This document shows positions 8,367 through 16,810 of a DNA stretch of 64,000 nt, piece by piece (position 1 is the stretch's first letter; each line of letters starts with the position of its first letter). Both the position numbers and the translations under genes were made by a program. The stretch spans positions 1-64,000 of the forward strand of contig NZ_VKAB01000043.1 in assembly GCF_009769385.1 (NCBI RefSeq), read 5' to 3'. The notes under the pieces are model-generated. The model made no database searches and was not told the origin of the DNA. It worked only from the letters and a program-made list of their open reading frames with translations. This DNA is from Saccharothrix deserti (GTDB lineage: Bacteria; Actinomycetota; Actinomycetes; Mycobacteriales; Pseudonocardiaceae).

Positions 8367-11300
8367 CACCGATCACCATCCTGGACGGTTCCCCGCCCCT
8401 GCCTGAACGCTTCGCCGAACAGTTCCTGTTCCTTGGCCAGGATCGCCCCGGTCAGCGCACGTTCCTCCGCGGTCATGGTACGGCCCTGCTCCTTGGCGAC
8501 GGCTTTGAAGTCCCGGCGGACTTCGAACAAAGCGTGCTCGAAATCCGCGACGTCGTCTATCGCCTTCAAGTGCAATCGGAGTTCCGCCACGTGGAACGTG
8601 CCGTCTTCCAGTTCGAGGCGCACGCTGAACTGGAGATCGCGGTAGCCGCTTTTCTGTGGGCTCAGGAACCGGTCGTCGATGCTGATCTTCGAGCCGTCCT
8701 GTTGCACCTTGTCCAGCAAGACCTCCAGGCCCCTGTAGGCATCGGCCACCGTGCGGTACTGGATCTTGGACCCGACCAGGTCGACCAGCCTGGCCGCGTC
8801 GCCCTTGTACCCGGTGATCTTGTCCATCGCCCGGACCCTGCTCTTCTCGGTTTTACGGGAGAACGCTTCGCCGCCCGTCGCCTTGGCGACCTCGTCGGCC
8901 AGGGCGTGCAACTGTCCCTGCTTGGCCGCCCAGTCCCGGTACAGGCCTTCGAGGTACTGCTGCCGGTAACCGGTGTCGTCCTTGTTCGCTCCGATGAAGT
9001 CGGGCTGCACGCGGTGCGAGGCGGGACTGTCCTCCGCGATGTCCTTCGCATGACCGGACAACTCCGCCTGTTCGGGCGTGAGGAGGGCGGGGCCCGGGGC
9101 CGGTTCGGCGTCGTACTGGTCCGCCAGGGCCTCCGGGCCGTGCTCGTGGTCGCGGACCTCCTGGACGCAGTCCTCCAGCACCTCGATCGCCTGCGGGTGC
9201 CTCAGCAGGTTGGCCAGGGTCTGGGGACGGGCCAGCAGTGAGTTCTCCAGGAACGGCACGTCGCGCAGGAGGGCGGCCATCTCGGGATGGCGCGGCAGCA
9301 GGGTGGCGATGGCCTCGCCGATGTGCAGCTTCTGCCCGTCCACGGTGATCCGGGAGTCAGGGTCGCGGAGGCTGATGGCGTCGGCCACGCGCATGGCGTC
9401 CTGGACGCGTGGCTCCTGGAGGTAGCGGCCGATCTCCTCACGGGTCGGTGGGCGCTCGTCTCCGCGTGACGGCGGATCCGCCGCGCCGTAGCCGGAGTCG
9501 CTCGTGGTCGTCGTGTCCTGAGTGGACGTTTCGGTGTCCGTCCGCGCCGCGTGGCGTTCGGCGACCTCGGCGAGGTCGTAGGGGAGCAGGTCCAGCTTCA
9601 CCGGTGGGTGCGGCAGGCTCATCAGGGAGTTCGTCTGCGGGTCGACGAACGCGACGCCCTCGCGGGTGTTCACGACTTCCGCCACGTGCCCGTACTCGAC
9701 CCCGTCCGGCCCGAGGTACTTCACCGCGCGCGAGTCCAACGGCCGGTCGCGCATCGCGCGGATGACGTCGTCGTAGTCGCCGTGCGACTGCCAGTCGCCG
9801 CCCAACTGGTCCCGGACGTGGTCCAGGGTGCCCATGGACTCCATGTGCTCCGGCCGCAGCGGTCCGGCTTCGGTGTCGATGCCCGCCTGTCGCAGCGCGC
9901 TCGCCACGACACCGCGCGTGCAGTTGGTCTGGTACCCCTGCTCGTAGGCGTTCACGTCGTGGAAGCGCGGGTTGACCCCGGCCAGGTGCGGGTGTCGTTC
10001 GGCGACGTACCTGGCCGACTGGTTGGCGTTGGCGGTGTCGGCGTGGATCGCGGGTTCGGAGGGCGGGTTGGTGGCCCGGGACAGCGGTGACCAGTCGTGG
10101 TCACCAGCGGTGCCGCTGTCGATCGGGCCGCTGTCGATCGTGCCGCTGTCGGGCATCGGGTCCGCGCCCGCGTAGCCGCCGAGCCGGTCGGTGATGAGGC
10201 TGCGTTCCGGCGCGGGGGTGTCGGGCTTCGGCGGTTCGGGCGCGTCGGACGGGCCACCGCCCAGCCGTTCCGCGGTCGACTGCTTGAGCAGGTCCTCGAA
10301 GACCTGCTTGTTGGCGTTGTTGGCGGCACGACGGTCGGCGATCTCCTGCTCCGCCGCGGCCTGGTCGAGGTAGCGGGGGTCACCGGGCAGGACCTCCTCG
10401 ACCCGGATGACCGTCTTCTGCTTGACGACGCCGTTGCGCTCGACCTCGACGGTCTCCTTGGCGTGGGTGTACCACTGGGTGCTCGGCTTGGAGACTGCTT
10501 CGCGCTCGGTGTGGTTCTGCGACAGCTCGTGGATGTCGCGGGCCGTCTTGGCGTGGATGTGGATCTCGACGTCCTCGCCGAACTTGGACACGAAGTCCGG
10601 CGACTCCTTGATCGAGGCGCTGACGACGGTCGGCTCGACGGTCGTGCGGCCCGGCACGTACTGGTCCGCGATGAGCTTGGCCAGGACCGGGTTGCCCTTG
10701 ACGTCGATGCCGCGCACCAGCTCGGCTTCCAGCGGGTTCAGCTCGTTGATCGCCGAGACGATCGCCCGCATCTGGAGCCGGGCGTCCTGGAAGTCCGCGA
10801 GGCCGCCGTCGGGGCCCAGGCGCTGCGCGGTGTTGGCCGAGTCGAACAGGTCGTGGCCGGTGTAGGCGTGCAGGGCGACCGCGCCCTCGTCGGACAGACC
10901 CGACAACGACTCGGCGGCGTCCCGGCGGGCGAGCGCGTTGTCCCTGATCTCGGTGCGGCGGGCGTCGCCGGTGATCGCGGCGACGAGTGCGGCGTTGTCG
11001 GCTGGGGTGGCGCGGTGGTCCGCGTCGAAGAGGTAGTTCTCGCCGAGGTCGTCCCCGGCGCGGTCCGGCTCGGTGTCGACCGCCTGGTCGGCCGGTGGCT
11101 CCGGGTGCGCTTGGTCGGGCGTTGGTTGGGGGTCGTGCGGTGCTTCGGGCCGTGTGGGTGGTGCCGGCGTTTGGTCGGGCGTTGGTTCGGGGCGGCGCGA
11201 CGGTTCCGGTTGTGCGGGCGGTGCCGGCGTTGGCTCCTGGCGTGCTGCGGCGGGAGTGGGCTCGGGGGTGCGGGGAGCCTCGGGTGGGGTGACCGGCTCG

Positions 11301-12583
11301 GGAGCGCGGGGCATGTCCGGCTGCCTGGCCGGGCGCGAGTCGGCAGGCTTGACCGGTCCGTGGGTGCCCACTGCGGGTGGACCCTGCCGGCGGGGTGCGT
11401 TCGGCGGCGGGAAGCCCGGTGGCGGCGTGGGCCGCCGTGCGGGTGGAGGGCCCTGCGGGTGCGGGCCGTTCGGCGCGTAGCCCTGCGGGGGCATCGGCGC
11501 ACGACCGGCGGGTGGGCGGTGCGCCGGCGGCGGACCCATCGGGCGTGCGGGAGGCGGCATCGGGCCCCGTGGCGGAGGACCGCCCGGTGCGGGCGTGTAG
11601 GGCGGGGGTGTGGGACGGCCACCCGGCGGCATGTCGGCGCGAGGTGGTGGCGAGCCCTGGGGGCTGCGCTGCGGTGGTGGGGTCGGACCGCGCTGTGGCG
11701 GTGAGCCTTGAGGACCGCGTTGTGGCGGCCCCTGGTTGAAGGAGCGCGGGGGCATGCCGCCGGGGTGGGGTCCGCCCATCGGCGGTGGGGTGCCGCCCTG
11801 TTGTTGGGGCACGGGTGGGCCGTCGTGGCGTGGCGGTGGGGTGTCGAACCGGGGCGTGAACTGCGCGCCTGCCGTTCCGGCGGCGAAGACGTTGCCGGGC
11901 GGCGGCGGACCCTGCTGGCGTCCGGGGTCGGCGGGGTAGCCACCGGGTTGCGGGCCGAAGCCACCAGGTGGAGGGGGAGCCATGCCGTACCCGCCGCCCG
12001 GTGCGGGTGCCCTCCCATACCCGCCGGAGGACGATCCCTGGCCGGGAGCGGGAGCGGGAGCGGGAGCGGAGGAGGGCGTGGACTGGCCCGTGCCGCCCGG
12101 AGGTGCCCAGGCCTGCGAGGCCGGCGCGGACGCGGGAGCCTGGCCGGCCGCTTGAACACCGCCGGCCTGGCTGCCGCCGGTTGAGCCTGCGCTGGCCTGG
12201 CTGCCGGGTGCGGCGCCGTCCGTCCGGTCGGCCGCGACGCTCGGTGACAACCCCGAGGTCCGCGTGGCCGCCTCCCGGCTCGGCAGGTCGTCCGAACCGC
12301 CACCAGCCCGGGGAACACCCCGGTCGGACGTGCCGCCCGGGTCCGATGTGGGCGATCCGCCCTCACCCGAGCCGAACCGCGTCGTGACGGGCCGGTCCCG
12401 GGACGTGTCCGGTCCGGCTTGAGAGGCGTTGGCGACAGCGTTGGCGTCCGGCGTGTCGACGTCCGGCGTGTCGACGTCCATGTCCCGGATCGCGCCGAGG
12501 GAGTCCGTCGCCCCGCCCACACCCCGGTCGACCGCACCGCCGGACGCGCCCATCAGCACGTCCTTCGCCGACAGCTTGTCCAA
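8366..12583 (-). CDS. Body of a polymorphic toxin: Pro-rich linker, ART, papain-like and RelA/SpoT-like domains
   Basis: An open frame of 1405 codons. Residues 1-500 are a low-complexity Pro/Gly/Ala/Gln linker. About 510-750 looks like an ADP-ribosyltransferase of the R-S-E type (LVRGID, SASIKES, TEREAVSKP). About 860-1000 resembles a papain-fold (Tox-PL) domain: GYQTNCTRGVV with candidate Cys, YGHVAEV with His, FVDPQTN with Asp. About 1180-1390 resembles a RelA/SpoT nucleotidyltransferase (LVDLVGSKIQYRT, SGYRDLQF, VAELRLHL). The first available start is a TTG at 12583 with no good ribosome site. The natural start is probably in the WXG100-like segment upstream, cut off by an in-frame TAG at 12626-12628 and a frameshift near 12691. 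This frame is therefore likely the C-terminal part of one broken gene of about 5 kb, unless the lesions are sequencing errors. Confidence 0.8.
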   Translation of the reverse strand: MDKLSAKDVLMGASGGAVDRGVGGATDSLGAIRDMDVDTPDVDTPDANAVANASQAGPDTSRDRPVTTRFGSGEGGSPTSDPGGTSDRGVPRAGGGSDDLPSREAATRTSGLSPSVAADRTDGAAPGSQASAGSTGGSQAGGVQAAGQAPASAPASQAWAPPGGTGQSTPSSAPAPAPAPGQGSSSGGYGRAPAPGGGYGMAPPPPGGFGPQPGGYPADPGRQQGPPPPGNVFAAGTAGAQFTPRFDTPPPRHDGPPVPQQQGGTPPPMGGPHPGGMPPRSFNQGPPQRGPQGSPPQRGPTPPPQRSPQGSPPPRADMPPGGRPTPPPYTPAPGGPPPRGPMPPPARPMGPPPAHRPPAGRAPMPPQGYAPNGPHPQGPPPARRPTPPPGFPPPNAPRRQGPPAVGTHGPVKPADSRPARQPDMPRAPEPVTPPEAPRTPEPTPAAARQEPTPAPPAQPEPSRRPEPTPDQTPAPPTRPEAPHDPQPTPDQAHPEPPADQAVDTEPDRAGDDLGENYLFDADHRATPADNAALVAAITGDARRTEIRDNALARRDAAESLSGLSDEGAVALHAYTGHDLFDSANTAQRLGPDGGLADFQDARLQMRAIVSAINELNPLEAELVRGIDVKGNPVLAKLIADQYVPGRTTVEPTVVSASIKESPDFVSKFGEDVEIHIHAKTARDIHELSQNHTEREAVSKPSTQWYTHAKETVEVERNGVVKQKTVIRVEEVLPGDPRYLDQAAAEQEIADRRAANNANKQVFEDLLKQSTAERLGGGPSDAPEPPKPDTPAPERSLITDRLGGYAGADPMPDSGTIDSGPIDSGTAGDHDWSPLSRATNPPSEPAIHADTANANQSARYVAERHPHLAGVNPRFHDVNAYEQGYQTNCTRGVVASALRQAGIDTEAGPLRPEHMESMGTLDHVRDQLGGDWQSHGDYDDVIRAMRDRPLDSRAVKYLGPDGVEYGHVAEVVNTREGVAFVDPQTNSLMSLPHPPVKLDLLPYDLAEVAERHAARTDTETSTQDTTTTSDSGYGAADPPSRGDERPPTREEIGRYLQEPRVQDAMRVADAISLRDPDSRITVDGQKLHIGEAIATLLPRHPEMAALLRDVPFLENSLLARPQTLANLLRHPQAIEVLEDCVQEVRDHEHGPEALADQYDAEPAPGPALLTPEQAELSGHAKDIAEDSPASHRVQPDFIGANKDDTGYRQQYLEGLYRDWAAKQGQLHALADEVAKATGGEAFSRKTEKSRVRAMDKITGYKGDAARLVDLVGSKIQYRTVADAYRGLEVLLDKVQQDGSKISIDDRFLSPQKSGYRDLQFSVRLELEDGTFHVAELRLHLKAIDDVADFEHALFEVRRDFKAVAKEQGRTMTAEERALTGAILAKEQELFGEAFRQGRGTVQDGDR

Positions 12584-13419
12584 GTCCCCGGTGACCGCCG
12601 CCTCGCCGACGGTGGTGACCGCGCCCTACACCGCGCCGCGGGTCGCGCCGCGCACCGCGCCGTCGAGGACCTGGCCGCCCACGCTGTCGACAGGCCCCTG
12701 GTGGCGCCCTTCGGCACGGCGTTCGACGCCGCGCCGACCACGCCCTCCACCGCACCACCGACGGCGGCGTCCCCGGTCTTGCCCCCGTCCCACGACTTGC
12801 GGTCCCCGGTGGCCATCTGGACGCCCTGGATGCCGGCGTCGAGCGCCACGCCGGTGGCCACGTTCGTCGCGACCTCCCGCAGCACCCGTTGCAGCACCTG
12901 CTGCGCGACCTTCTTGAACCCCTGCTGCACGAGTTTCTGCAGCAGCTGTCGGAAGATCATCTGCACGGTCATGCGCGTCGCGATCTGCGCGGGCACGATG
13001 CCTGCCGTCGACGCGCCGAACGTCACCGCCGCCGAAGCGATCATGGCCGCGATCGAGATGGCGAGCATGATCAGCGACGCGATGATCATGTACTTGGTGT
13101 ACTCGACGTCGAGCGCGGTCGCGTCGCACGAGTCGCCCAGGGCCTGGCACGCCTCGGTGAGCGACTTGAAGTACGCCTCATCGCCCTCGACGTACTTCTT
13201 CCACACCTCCTCGAACGCCTCGGCGCTGTCCCCGGTCCACCCGTCGAGGACCCCCGTCGCACCGCGGTCGGCGGTGGAGCTGACCTGCGGGATCGCCTCC
13301 GCGGCGCGGTGCCAGGCGTCACGCAGCTCGCGGAGCTCGTCCTCGTCGCCTTCCGGCCAGCTCTCCCCGACGACGATGGGCAGCAGCCACTTGACTTCGT
13401 CGGGTATCTCCATGCCCAC
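12553..13419 (-). CDS. WXG100-like (CpnT-type) N-terminal segment of the toxin, frameshifted tail
   Basis: A 288-codon frame. Residues about 1-100 (IPDEVKWLLPIVVGESWPEG, then DGWTGDSAEAFEEVW) form the WXG100-like helical domain found at the N-terminus of large actinobacterial secreted toxins. A hydrophobic stretch at about 110-140 (MIIASLIMLAISIAAMIAS) and helical Ala/Val repeats follow. Up to about residue 245 it reads naturally. After KGATRG the tail (LSTAWAARSS onward) is Arg/Ser-rich out-of-frame sequence. A one-base-shifted frame instead gives PVDSVGGQVLDGAVRG, as expected. The segment should direct ESX (type VII) export of the toxin; no ESX secretion machinery lies in this window. Confidence 0.75.
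   Translation of the reverse strand: MGMEIPDEVKWLLPIVVGESWPEGDEDELRELRDAWHRAAEAIPQVSSTADRGATGVLDGWTGDSAEAFEEVWKKYVEGDEAYFKSLTEACQALGDSCDATALDVEYTKYMIIASLIMLAISIAAMIASAAVTFGASTAGIVPAQIATRMTVQMIFRQLLQKLVQQGFKKVAQQVLQRVLREVATNVATGVALDAGIQGVQMATGDRKSWDGGKTGDAAVGGAVEGVVGAASNAVPKGATRGLSTAWAARSSTARCAARPAARCRARSPPSARRRSPGTWTSCRRRTC
12626..12693 (-). other. Double lesion (one-base deletion plus TAG) joining the two toxin frames
   Basis: Near 12691 the minus strand reads GGC CTG TCG AC where GGC CTG GTC GAC would keep the frame, so one G seems missing. In the restored frame translation runs through GQVLDGAVRGATRGAV and meets TAG at 12626-12628, most simply a CAG (Gln) to TAG change. It then continues in the same frame as the toxin body. 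Correcting both gives one continuous protein of about 1680 residues. Confidence 0.75.
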
Positions 13420-13473
13420 CGAGCGTTACCCCCGCCATGCCGTCTGCGGCCCGGAACCGGTGTGCATCCCGGC

Positions 13474-13791
13474 TCAGATCCCGCGCGTGAAGGTGTCGGC
13501 GTTGGTGTCCTCGACGGCCCGGTAGGTCGCCATCGCGTCCACCACGCTCCCGCGCATCCCGCGCAGCCCTTCGACCAGGGACGTGAACGCCCGCACCGCG
13601 CCCTCGGAGCCGGGCACGTAGTCCTTGGCGAACTCCTGGCCGGACTCGTCGCCGCCCCAGCACGCGCCGGAGGCGGAGAGGGCGTCGGCGAGCGCCGTGC
13701 GTGCGGCCTCCAGCTGGTCCGCCGCCGAAGCGAGTTCGGCCGCGGCGCCGGCCGCGGCCTCCGGGTCGATGCCGAAGCCACCCGCGTTCAT
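13474..13791 (-). CDS. WXG100-like small ESX-type protein
   Basis: A 105-residue, all-helical protein with the size and pattern of WXG100/EsxB-type proteins: an Ala-rich first helix, the turn CWGGDESGQEF in the middle, and a second amphipathic helix (LVEGLRGMRGSVVDAMATYR). Such proteins dimerise with, and are exported together with, toxins carrying WXG100-like N-termini through type VII secretion. Its ATG at 13791 overlaps the upstream gene's stop by one base (TGATG). The toxin N-terminus follows 54 bases downstream on the same strand, so the three are probably co-transcribed. It is the likely export partner of the toxin. Confidence 0.8.
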   Translation of the reverse strand: MNAGGFGIDPEAAAGAAAELASAADQLEAARTALADALSASGACWGGDESGQEFAKDYVPGSEGAVRAFTSLVEGLRGMRGSVVDAMATYRAVEDTNADTFTRGI

Positions 13792-14372
13792 CAGTAGCTC
13801 CCCTTGAGCCAGCTTTCGGGCAGTTCGTCCTCATCGGACGTCGTGCGCCTGCGTGCGGCGGGCGGAGGCGGGGACGGCGGTGTTGTCCGTGCCTGCTCGG
13901 CGCGGTCGGCGAGCGCGCTCCGGTCCTCGAAGGAGTCCTCGTCCGGCGTGACCGGCGGCGGCGCGGGCACGTCGAACCGGGGGAGCAGCGCCGACAGCGA
14001 CGGCGCGCCCTCGACCAGGTCGGACAGGTCGGGCAGTCCCTCGGTGAGCGGCGACATCAGGTCGTTCACCTGCTGTTTCACCCGGCTCGCGCCTTCGCGT
14101 GCGAGTTGCAGCACGGACCTGGCCAGCGCCTCCGGCGTGGACCGCTCGAACGCGGACGGCGCGAACTCCAGGTGGGTGAGCACCCCGCCGGAGTCGACCG
14201 CAGCCCGGACCAACCCGTCCTTGGACGTCAGCGAGGCAGTGGCCTGAGCGGCCGCCGTCTGCGCGTCGCGCAGCATCTCGGCCTGCCGGTTGAAGGTGTC
14301 CAACAGGCCGTTGACCTGCTCCTTCATGGCGGCGTTGCGCGTTTCGAGGCGCGCTCGACCGTCGCCAGACAT
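13791..14372 (-). CDS. YbaB/EbfC-family protein, first gene of the toxin operon
   Basis: A 193-residue protein with a YbaB/EbfC-like fold in residues about 5-110: a helix (RLETRNAAMKEQVNGLLDTF), a beta hairpin (DGLVRAAVDSGGVLTHLEF) and a final helix. An acidic, Pro-rich tail of about 80 residues follows. YbaB proteins bind DNA as dimers. Actinobacterial versions with tails are common beside WXG100/ESX toxin genes, where their role is unsettled (chaperone or structural). The ATG at 14372 follows GGGGACC-rich sequence at a reasonable distance; the open frame continues upstream to 14507 without a better start. It is translationally coupled to the WXG100-like gene. Confidence 0.78.
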   Translation of the reverse strand: MSGDGRARLETRNAAMKEQVNGLLDTFNRQAEMLRDAQTAAAQATASLTSKDGLVRAAVDSGGVLTHLEFAPSAFERSTPEALARSVLQLAREGASRVKQQVNDLMSPLTEGLPDLSDLVEGAPSLSALLPRFDVPAPPPVTPDEDSFEDRSALADRAEQARTTPPSPPPPAARRRTTSDEDELPESWLKGSY

Positions 14373-14490
14373 CGCCAGGTCCCCCTGATCGCACGTGGTG
14401 TGAATCGGGACCATATCGCCTCGTCCGGCAGGGCCGTGGGCGTTCCGGTGTATTCCCACCACCGGGTGCGGGAGCCGTACCCTCCTGCCC

Positions 14491-16287
14491 GTGCACCGGT
14501 GGATCATCGTGCTCAGGGCGGCCGTTTCCGTGGTCCTGCTGCTGGGGTTCGTCCTCGTCGTCGTCGCTTACGTGATCGGTCTGCCGTTCGCGGTGAGCTG
14601 GTCGGCGTACGTCGTCAGCGGCGGGAACGTGCTGGTGCTCGTGGCCGCCGGGCTCGGGGTCGGGCTGGTGGTGGGGTTGCTGGTCAGGTCTCTCGCCCCG
14701 CTGCGCGAGAAGCCTTCGTCGACGCGGAGTCTTCCGCTGTACCGCGACGACTGCCCAGAGCTGTGGCACGCGTTGGACGAGCTCGCCGCGAAGACCGGGA
14801 CCCGGCCGCCGGACCAGGTCTGGCTCAACGCGGAAGTGGCCGCTTCGGTGTCCGAGCGGACGAAGCTGTTCGGGCTGCTGCCCGGACGTCGTGACCTGTA
14901 CCTCGGGCTGCCGCTGGTGTGCGGGTTGTCGCGGGCGGAGTTGATGGCCGTGTTGGCGCACGAGTTCGGCCACTACCTCCATCGGCACAGCAGGCTGGCC
15001 GCGCTGAGCTACCGGGGACACGTCGCGATCGGCGGGGTGCTGCGCCGGTTCGCCCGCCACCGGGCCAATCCGCTCGGCTGGCTGTTCCGCGGCTACGGGA
15101 TGCTGTACGTCGCGGTTCAGCACGCGGTGAGCCGTCGCCAGGAACTGGAGGCGGACGCCGTCATGGCCCGCGTCGCCGGGCGGGAGGCGGCGCAGGCGAC
15201 GTTGCGGCGGCTGCCGATCGTGAAGGACGCGTGGGACGTCTACTGGAGTGAATACGTCAGTGGCGGCTTCGACGTCGGCCTGGCCCCGCAGGACGTCTTC
15301 GGCGGGTTCGGCCGCATGCTCGACGCCCGGCGCGAAGAACTCCTCGCCGCACCGGTCCGGGCCGAGGCGCGGTCGTGGTGGGACACCCATCCGCCGATCG
15401 CGGATCGCTTGTGGGCCTTGGATTCGGCGCCGGACGGCGACGCGCCCCCGGTTTTCGACGTGGATCTCGTGGCGGATTTCGCGAAGCGCGTCGAAGCCGT
15501 GGCGTTCGACTTCGGGGGCCTGCGCGGCCTGCCCTGGGACGACTACCTCCGCGAAGTGTGGCTGCTGTGGCTGCGCCGGGAGCACGACGCGGCGTACCGG
15601 GCCATGGCGCGGGCGGGTGTGCCGACCCTCCACGACGTGCTCAGTCGCGCCGAAGCCGGTGACGGTGAGGAGTTGTTCGACGAACTGACCGCGGCGAACC
15701 TCGCCCCGGAGGGCCTGGACGCGGTGATCCTGCTGGCGGCGTTCGAAGCCGGTTCGGTCCGGTTCGAACACCGGTGGGATGAGCAGCCGGTGCCGGTCGG
15801 GGCGGACGTCGAGGACATCGTCGAGAGCATTTTCTCGGGTGCCGCGGAGCAGGCGCGGGCGGCGCTCGATGAGCTGCGCGTGGACGTCCACGCGGTGGGC
15901 ACCGGCCCGGTCAGGATCCCGGCGACCGCGGCGAGGATCCGCGGCGGGATCGCCGACGTCCGGCTGGGGGGTGAGCTGCACTACCTCGTCATCACAGACC
16001 TGGGTCTGCTTTTCGCGCCACGCCGGTCGAAGACGCCCGACGGCGGGAAGCAGGTGCTGCGGGAGCTGGTGGAGTCCGGCCGCCCAGGCGCTCTCGCCGT
16101 GCGGGACGGCGCGATTTGGCTGCCGTACGAGGAGTTCGCCGCGGTCCGGGTCCTGCGCGCGGTGCCGATCAAGGCGTCGATCCGGCTGACGGATGCGACG
16201 ACCTACGAGATCGCGGGGACTTTCACCGGCTACAGCCACGGCGATTCGCAGCAACTCATCCAGCGCGTCCTCGCCGGACACGCCTGA
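14491..16287 (+). CDS. Membrane-anchored M48-family zinc metalloprotease
   Basis: A 598-residue protein starting with GTG at 14491. Two N-terminal hydrophobic segments (about 7-30 and 38-66) anchor it. The zinc site HEFGH lies near 157-161, inside LAHEFGHYLHRHSR. A downstream ELEADAV supplies the third ligand typical of M48 (HtpX/Ste24-like). The C-terminal third (about 400-598) is unassigned. It is divergent from the toxin operon with about 118 bases between the start codons, so the two may share a control region. M48 enzymes act in envelope protein quality control; a link with secreted-toxin processing is only suggested by position. The antisense frame over it is a shadow. Confidence 0.88.
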   Translation: MHRWIIVLRAAVSVVLLLGFVLVVVAYVIGLPFAVSWSAYVVSGGNVLVLVAAGLGVGLVVGLLVRSLAPLREKPSSTRSLPLYRDDCPELWHALDELAAKTGTRPPDQVWLNAEVAASVSERTKLFGLLPGRRDLYLGLPLVCGLSRAELMAVLAHEFGHYLHRHSRLAALSYRGHVAIGGVLRRFARHRANPLGWLFRGYGMLYVAVQHAVSRRQELEADAVMARVAGREAAQATLRRLPIVKDAWDVYWSEYVSGGFDVGLAPQDVFGGFGRMLDARREELLAAPVRAEARSWWDTHPPIADRLWALDSAPDGDAPPVFDVDLVADFAKRVEAVAFDFGGLRGLPWDDYLREVWLLWLRREHDAAYRAMARAGVPTLHDVLSRAEAGDGEELFDELTAANLAPEGLDAVILLAAFEAGSVRFEHRWDEQPVPVGADVEDIVESIFSGAAEQARAALDELRVDVHAVGTGPVRIPATAARIRGGIADVRLGGELHYLVITDLGLLFAPRRSKTPDGGKQVLRELVESGRPGALAVRDGAIWLPYEEFAAVRVLRAVPIKASIRLTDATTYEIAGTFTGYSHGDSQQLIQRVLAGHA

Positions 16288-16810
16288 AAGCCGTTGAAGG
16301 CCGCAGGTTCATCCGGTCCAGCGATGGCACGAGGTCGCTCGACGGTGGAGTGTGGCGAGTGTGGCGCGCGCTGAGCGTGTTCGGCCGCCGGGTCGGGATA
16401 CGGCGATACCGCTCCGCCGCGTGAAGTCGGGCGGCCGTCCACTGCGCCCGCGATTCCGGCCGTCCGAAAAGATCGAGTCCGACGGCGTGCGGCACTTGGG
16501 GCTGCTCCCAGGCCGTCTACGCGGTGTGGTTGACGAGCCGGGTCCGCGTCGTGCGGCCGGTTGACCGATCGCGCACGTTCGCGCGAGCCCCGACACGTCG
16601 GAGCTACCGGGGCGTTCGCGCACCGAAACGCAGTCGTACCTGGTCGTGGTGCAGGTGCGCTCTATCCGGTCGCATCCCGGCGCGAGCGTTCCGCCACACC
16701 ATGCGCGGTGCCACGATCGGATTGCCGAGTCCGGACAGAGGTCTACTTCGGACTCGGCCTTCGTCGTGGCGCACCCGCGGTGCGCCAGTCCGCAAGAATA
16801 GGGGTTCCAC
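16288..16810. other. Intergenic region upstream of the pyranose-oxidase operon
   Basis: No gene is convincing here. Short plus-strand frames are Arg/Pro-rich and look like chance. The end carries a plausible ribosome site (AGGGG, 8 bases before the next ATG). The promoter of the following three-gene operon must lie here, but I cannot point to its boxes. Confidence 0.4.

Noticed and set aside
11700..12100. Repeats such as GGGAGC copies in the toxin linker as a tandem-repeat or CRISPR locus
   Set aside because: They encode Ala-Pro and Gly-Pro runs of the linker in frame; there are no regular spacers.
13831..16281. 816-codon open frame on the minus strand over the M48 protease
   Set aside because: Arg/His/Pro/Gln-rich product without domains, exactly antisense to a clear protease; high third-position GC keeps the opposite frame open.
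16352..16564. 70-codon plus-strand ORF upstream of the pyranose oxidase
   Set aside because: No ribosome site, Arg/Pro-rich, no family; looks like chance.
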